Below, piece by piece: positions 7,553 through 7,893 of a DNA stretch of 7,893 nucleotides. Position numbers and translations under genes: made by a program. The notes below the pieces were generated by a model. The model worked only from the letters and a program-made list of their open reading frames with translations, was not told the DNA's origin and made no database searches. How positions within the stretch are numbered: the stretch's first letter is position 1; every line of letters begins with the position of its first letter. The DNA is from an uncultured Campylobacter sp. (GTDB taxonomy: Bacteria; Campylobacterota; Campylobacteria; Campylobacterales; Campylobacteraceae), in the NCBI RefSeq assembly GCF_938030785.1, contig NZ_CALHIK010000184.1, positions 1-7,893 on the forward strand, written 5' to 3'.

Positions 7553-7571
7553 AAAAAAGCTCGAGCCGAGC
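7553..7571 (-). terminator. Possible internal terminator: GC-rich hairpin plus six U
   Basis: GCTCG-GCT-CGAGC (7571-7559) is a perfect 5-bp hairpin followed at once by six T (7558-7553), in the middle of the purD upstream RNA. The stem is short, so termination would be partial. GAGCCG at 7498-7493 can pair with either CGGCTC copy upstream and would break this hairpin. Confidence 0.35.
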
Positions 7572-7660
7572 CGCGTCACACGGACCTCTCACGTCGTCGC
7601 TTATACAAATATGTTGAACCCTCATATAAAACGCTCTCGCTTCACCCAGGCTTGGGCAAA

Positions 7661-7666
7661 ATTATA
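7661..7666 (-). promoter_or_regulatory. -10 box of the promoter for the purD upstream RNA and operon
   Basis: A perfect TATAAT on the minus strand, 17 bases after the hemD stop codon and 4-10 bases before the start of the structured RNA. No convincing -35 box is present 16-18 bases upstream; the spacer is AT-rich (AAGCAAATTTAGAC). This fits the housekeeping promoters known for Campylobacter and Helicobacter, which rely on the -10 and upstream AT-rich sequence. Confidence 0.7.
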
Positions 7667-7683
7667 GTCTAAATTTGCTTAAA

Positions 7684-7893
7684 CTATGGCAAAAGCGCCA
7701 AATCGACGCAGGATTTTATCGACATTCTTTCGCAGATTATCGGCTCGCAAAACTCGCTCAAAACGCTCGCCGTCGTCCTGCCGATACAGATCGCCTTGTA
7801 GCCCCCGTCCCAGCCGAAATTTGCGGTAAAGCCACGAACGTTTTTAGGCGAGGTAAAAATCAGCGTGCTGCCTTGCGGCGGCTTTGCGGCGGC
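7684..7893 (-). CDS. hemD: Uroporphyrinogen-III synthase, C-terminal 69 residues, cut by right edge
   Basis: The minus-strand frame is open from the right edge to a TAG at 7684-7686 and encodes 69 residues; the start lies outside the window. The visible part carries LIFTSPKNVRGF (11-22), the family signature near the start of the second lobe's final half, then YKAICIGRTTASVL (32-45) matching the usual IG-TTA motif, and a closing SIKSCVDLA helix typical of the C-terminus. HemD closes and rearranges hydroxymethylbilane to uroporphyrinogen III in the heme pathway, in the cytoplasm. No terminator is visible between its stop and the TATAAT box 17 bases on, so its transcripts probably run into the structured RNA. 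The identification rests on family patterns in a short fragment. Confidence 0.8.
   Translation of the reverse strand, partial: AAAKPPQGSTLIFTSPKNVRGFTANFGWDGGYKAICIGRTTASVLSEFCEPIICERMSIKSCVDLALLP

Larger units (their letters stand above)
7465..7657 (-). ncRNA. ssrS: Structured RNA upstream of purD, probable 6S RNA counterpart (purD motif)
   Basis: About 190 bases between hemD and purD carry no plausible protein but strong RNA structure. A TATAAT box (7661-7666) places the 5' end near 7651-7657. The ends pair: CCCAAG (7656-7651) with CTTGGG (7470-7465), and GAGCGT (7636-7631) with ACGCTC (7477-7472). Inside are four clear hairpins: 7609-7627 (ATATG/CATAT), 7559-7571 (GCTCG/CGAGC, 3-base loop), 7512-7541 (TTGCGA, bulged C, CTAG) and 7490-7510. 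The last two need G-U pairs that become C-A mismatches on the plus strand, which favours a minus-strand RNA. A rod-like alternative also exists (GCGAC with GTTGC, AGGTC with GACCT). Length, closed ends and a hairpin near the 3' side suit 6S RNA, which binds housekeeping RNA polymerase. From memory, a purD motif upstream of purD is described in epsilon-proteobacteria. A purD leader regulator is the alternative. SRP RNA, tmRNA and RNase P RNA do not fit. The gene symbol is tentative. Confidence 0.65.

Noticed and set aside
7465..7657. Reading the structured RNA as SRP RNA, tmRNA or RNase P RNA
   Set aside because: The conserved SRP tip, the tmRNA tRNA-like ends and tag frame, and the RNase P core motifs are all absent, and the length fits only 6S-like RNA or a leader.
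7465..7657. Structured RNA on the plus strand
   Set aside because: Two hairpins would carry C-A mismatches where the minus strand has G-U pairs, and the TATAAT box and U-tract are placed correctly only for the minus strand.

Overview
This window looks like chromosomal core sequence of a Campylobacter, or a close relative in the Campylobacterota (epsilon-proteobacteria). The reasons are the protein families and their order (purD, RDD protein, lptD, phosphoribosyltransferase, pnp), the Campylobacter-like character of HemD, PurD, LptD and PNPase, and a TATAAT promoter without a clear -35 box. Base composition is close to half G+C by eye, which is high for the genus. That points to the oral, G+C-richer group (C. 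gracilis, C. rectus, C. showae, C. curvus), with C. gracilis as a guess rather than a determination.

Every gene lies on the minus strand, so transcription runs from the right edge to the left. In that order: the C-terminal 69 residues of uroporphyrinogen-III synthase (hemD, cut by the right edge); a roughly 200-base structured RNA with its own TATAAT box directly upstream of purD; purD (purine biosynthesis); a small RDD-family membrane protein; lptD (outer-membrane LPS assembly); a COG1926-like phosphoribosyltransferase of unknown role; pnp (polynucleotide phosphorylase); and the first 221 residues of a universal stress protein (cut by the left edge). From purD to pnp all junctions overlap (4, 14, 4 and 11 bases), and pnp is followed 20 bases later by the stress protein, so the block is almost certainly one translationally coupled operon. 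The four or five products do not share one pathway. They link nucleotide metabolism, RNA turnover and envelope assembly.

The most interesting element is the RNA between hemD and purD. It has a promoter, a long-range closing stem, several hairpins whose G-U pairs work only on the minus strand, and three hairpin-plus-U-tract units. It is probably the epsilon-proteobacterial 6S RNA counterpart, described from memory as the purD motif, but an attenuator-type purD leader is also possible. Its 3' end lies about 20 bases from the purD start, so purD appears to depend on read-through of this RNA or on a promoter inside it.

Three consecutive genes (purD, the RDD gene, lptD) appear to start at TTG. 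The palindromic word AAATTT occurs 43 times by manual count against about 3 expected. No mobile elements, CRISPR arrays, tRNAs or rRNAs were seen.
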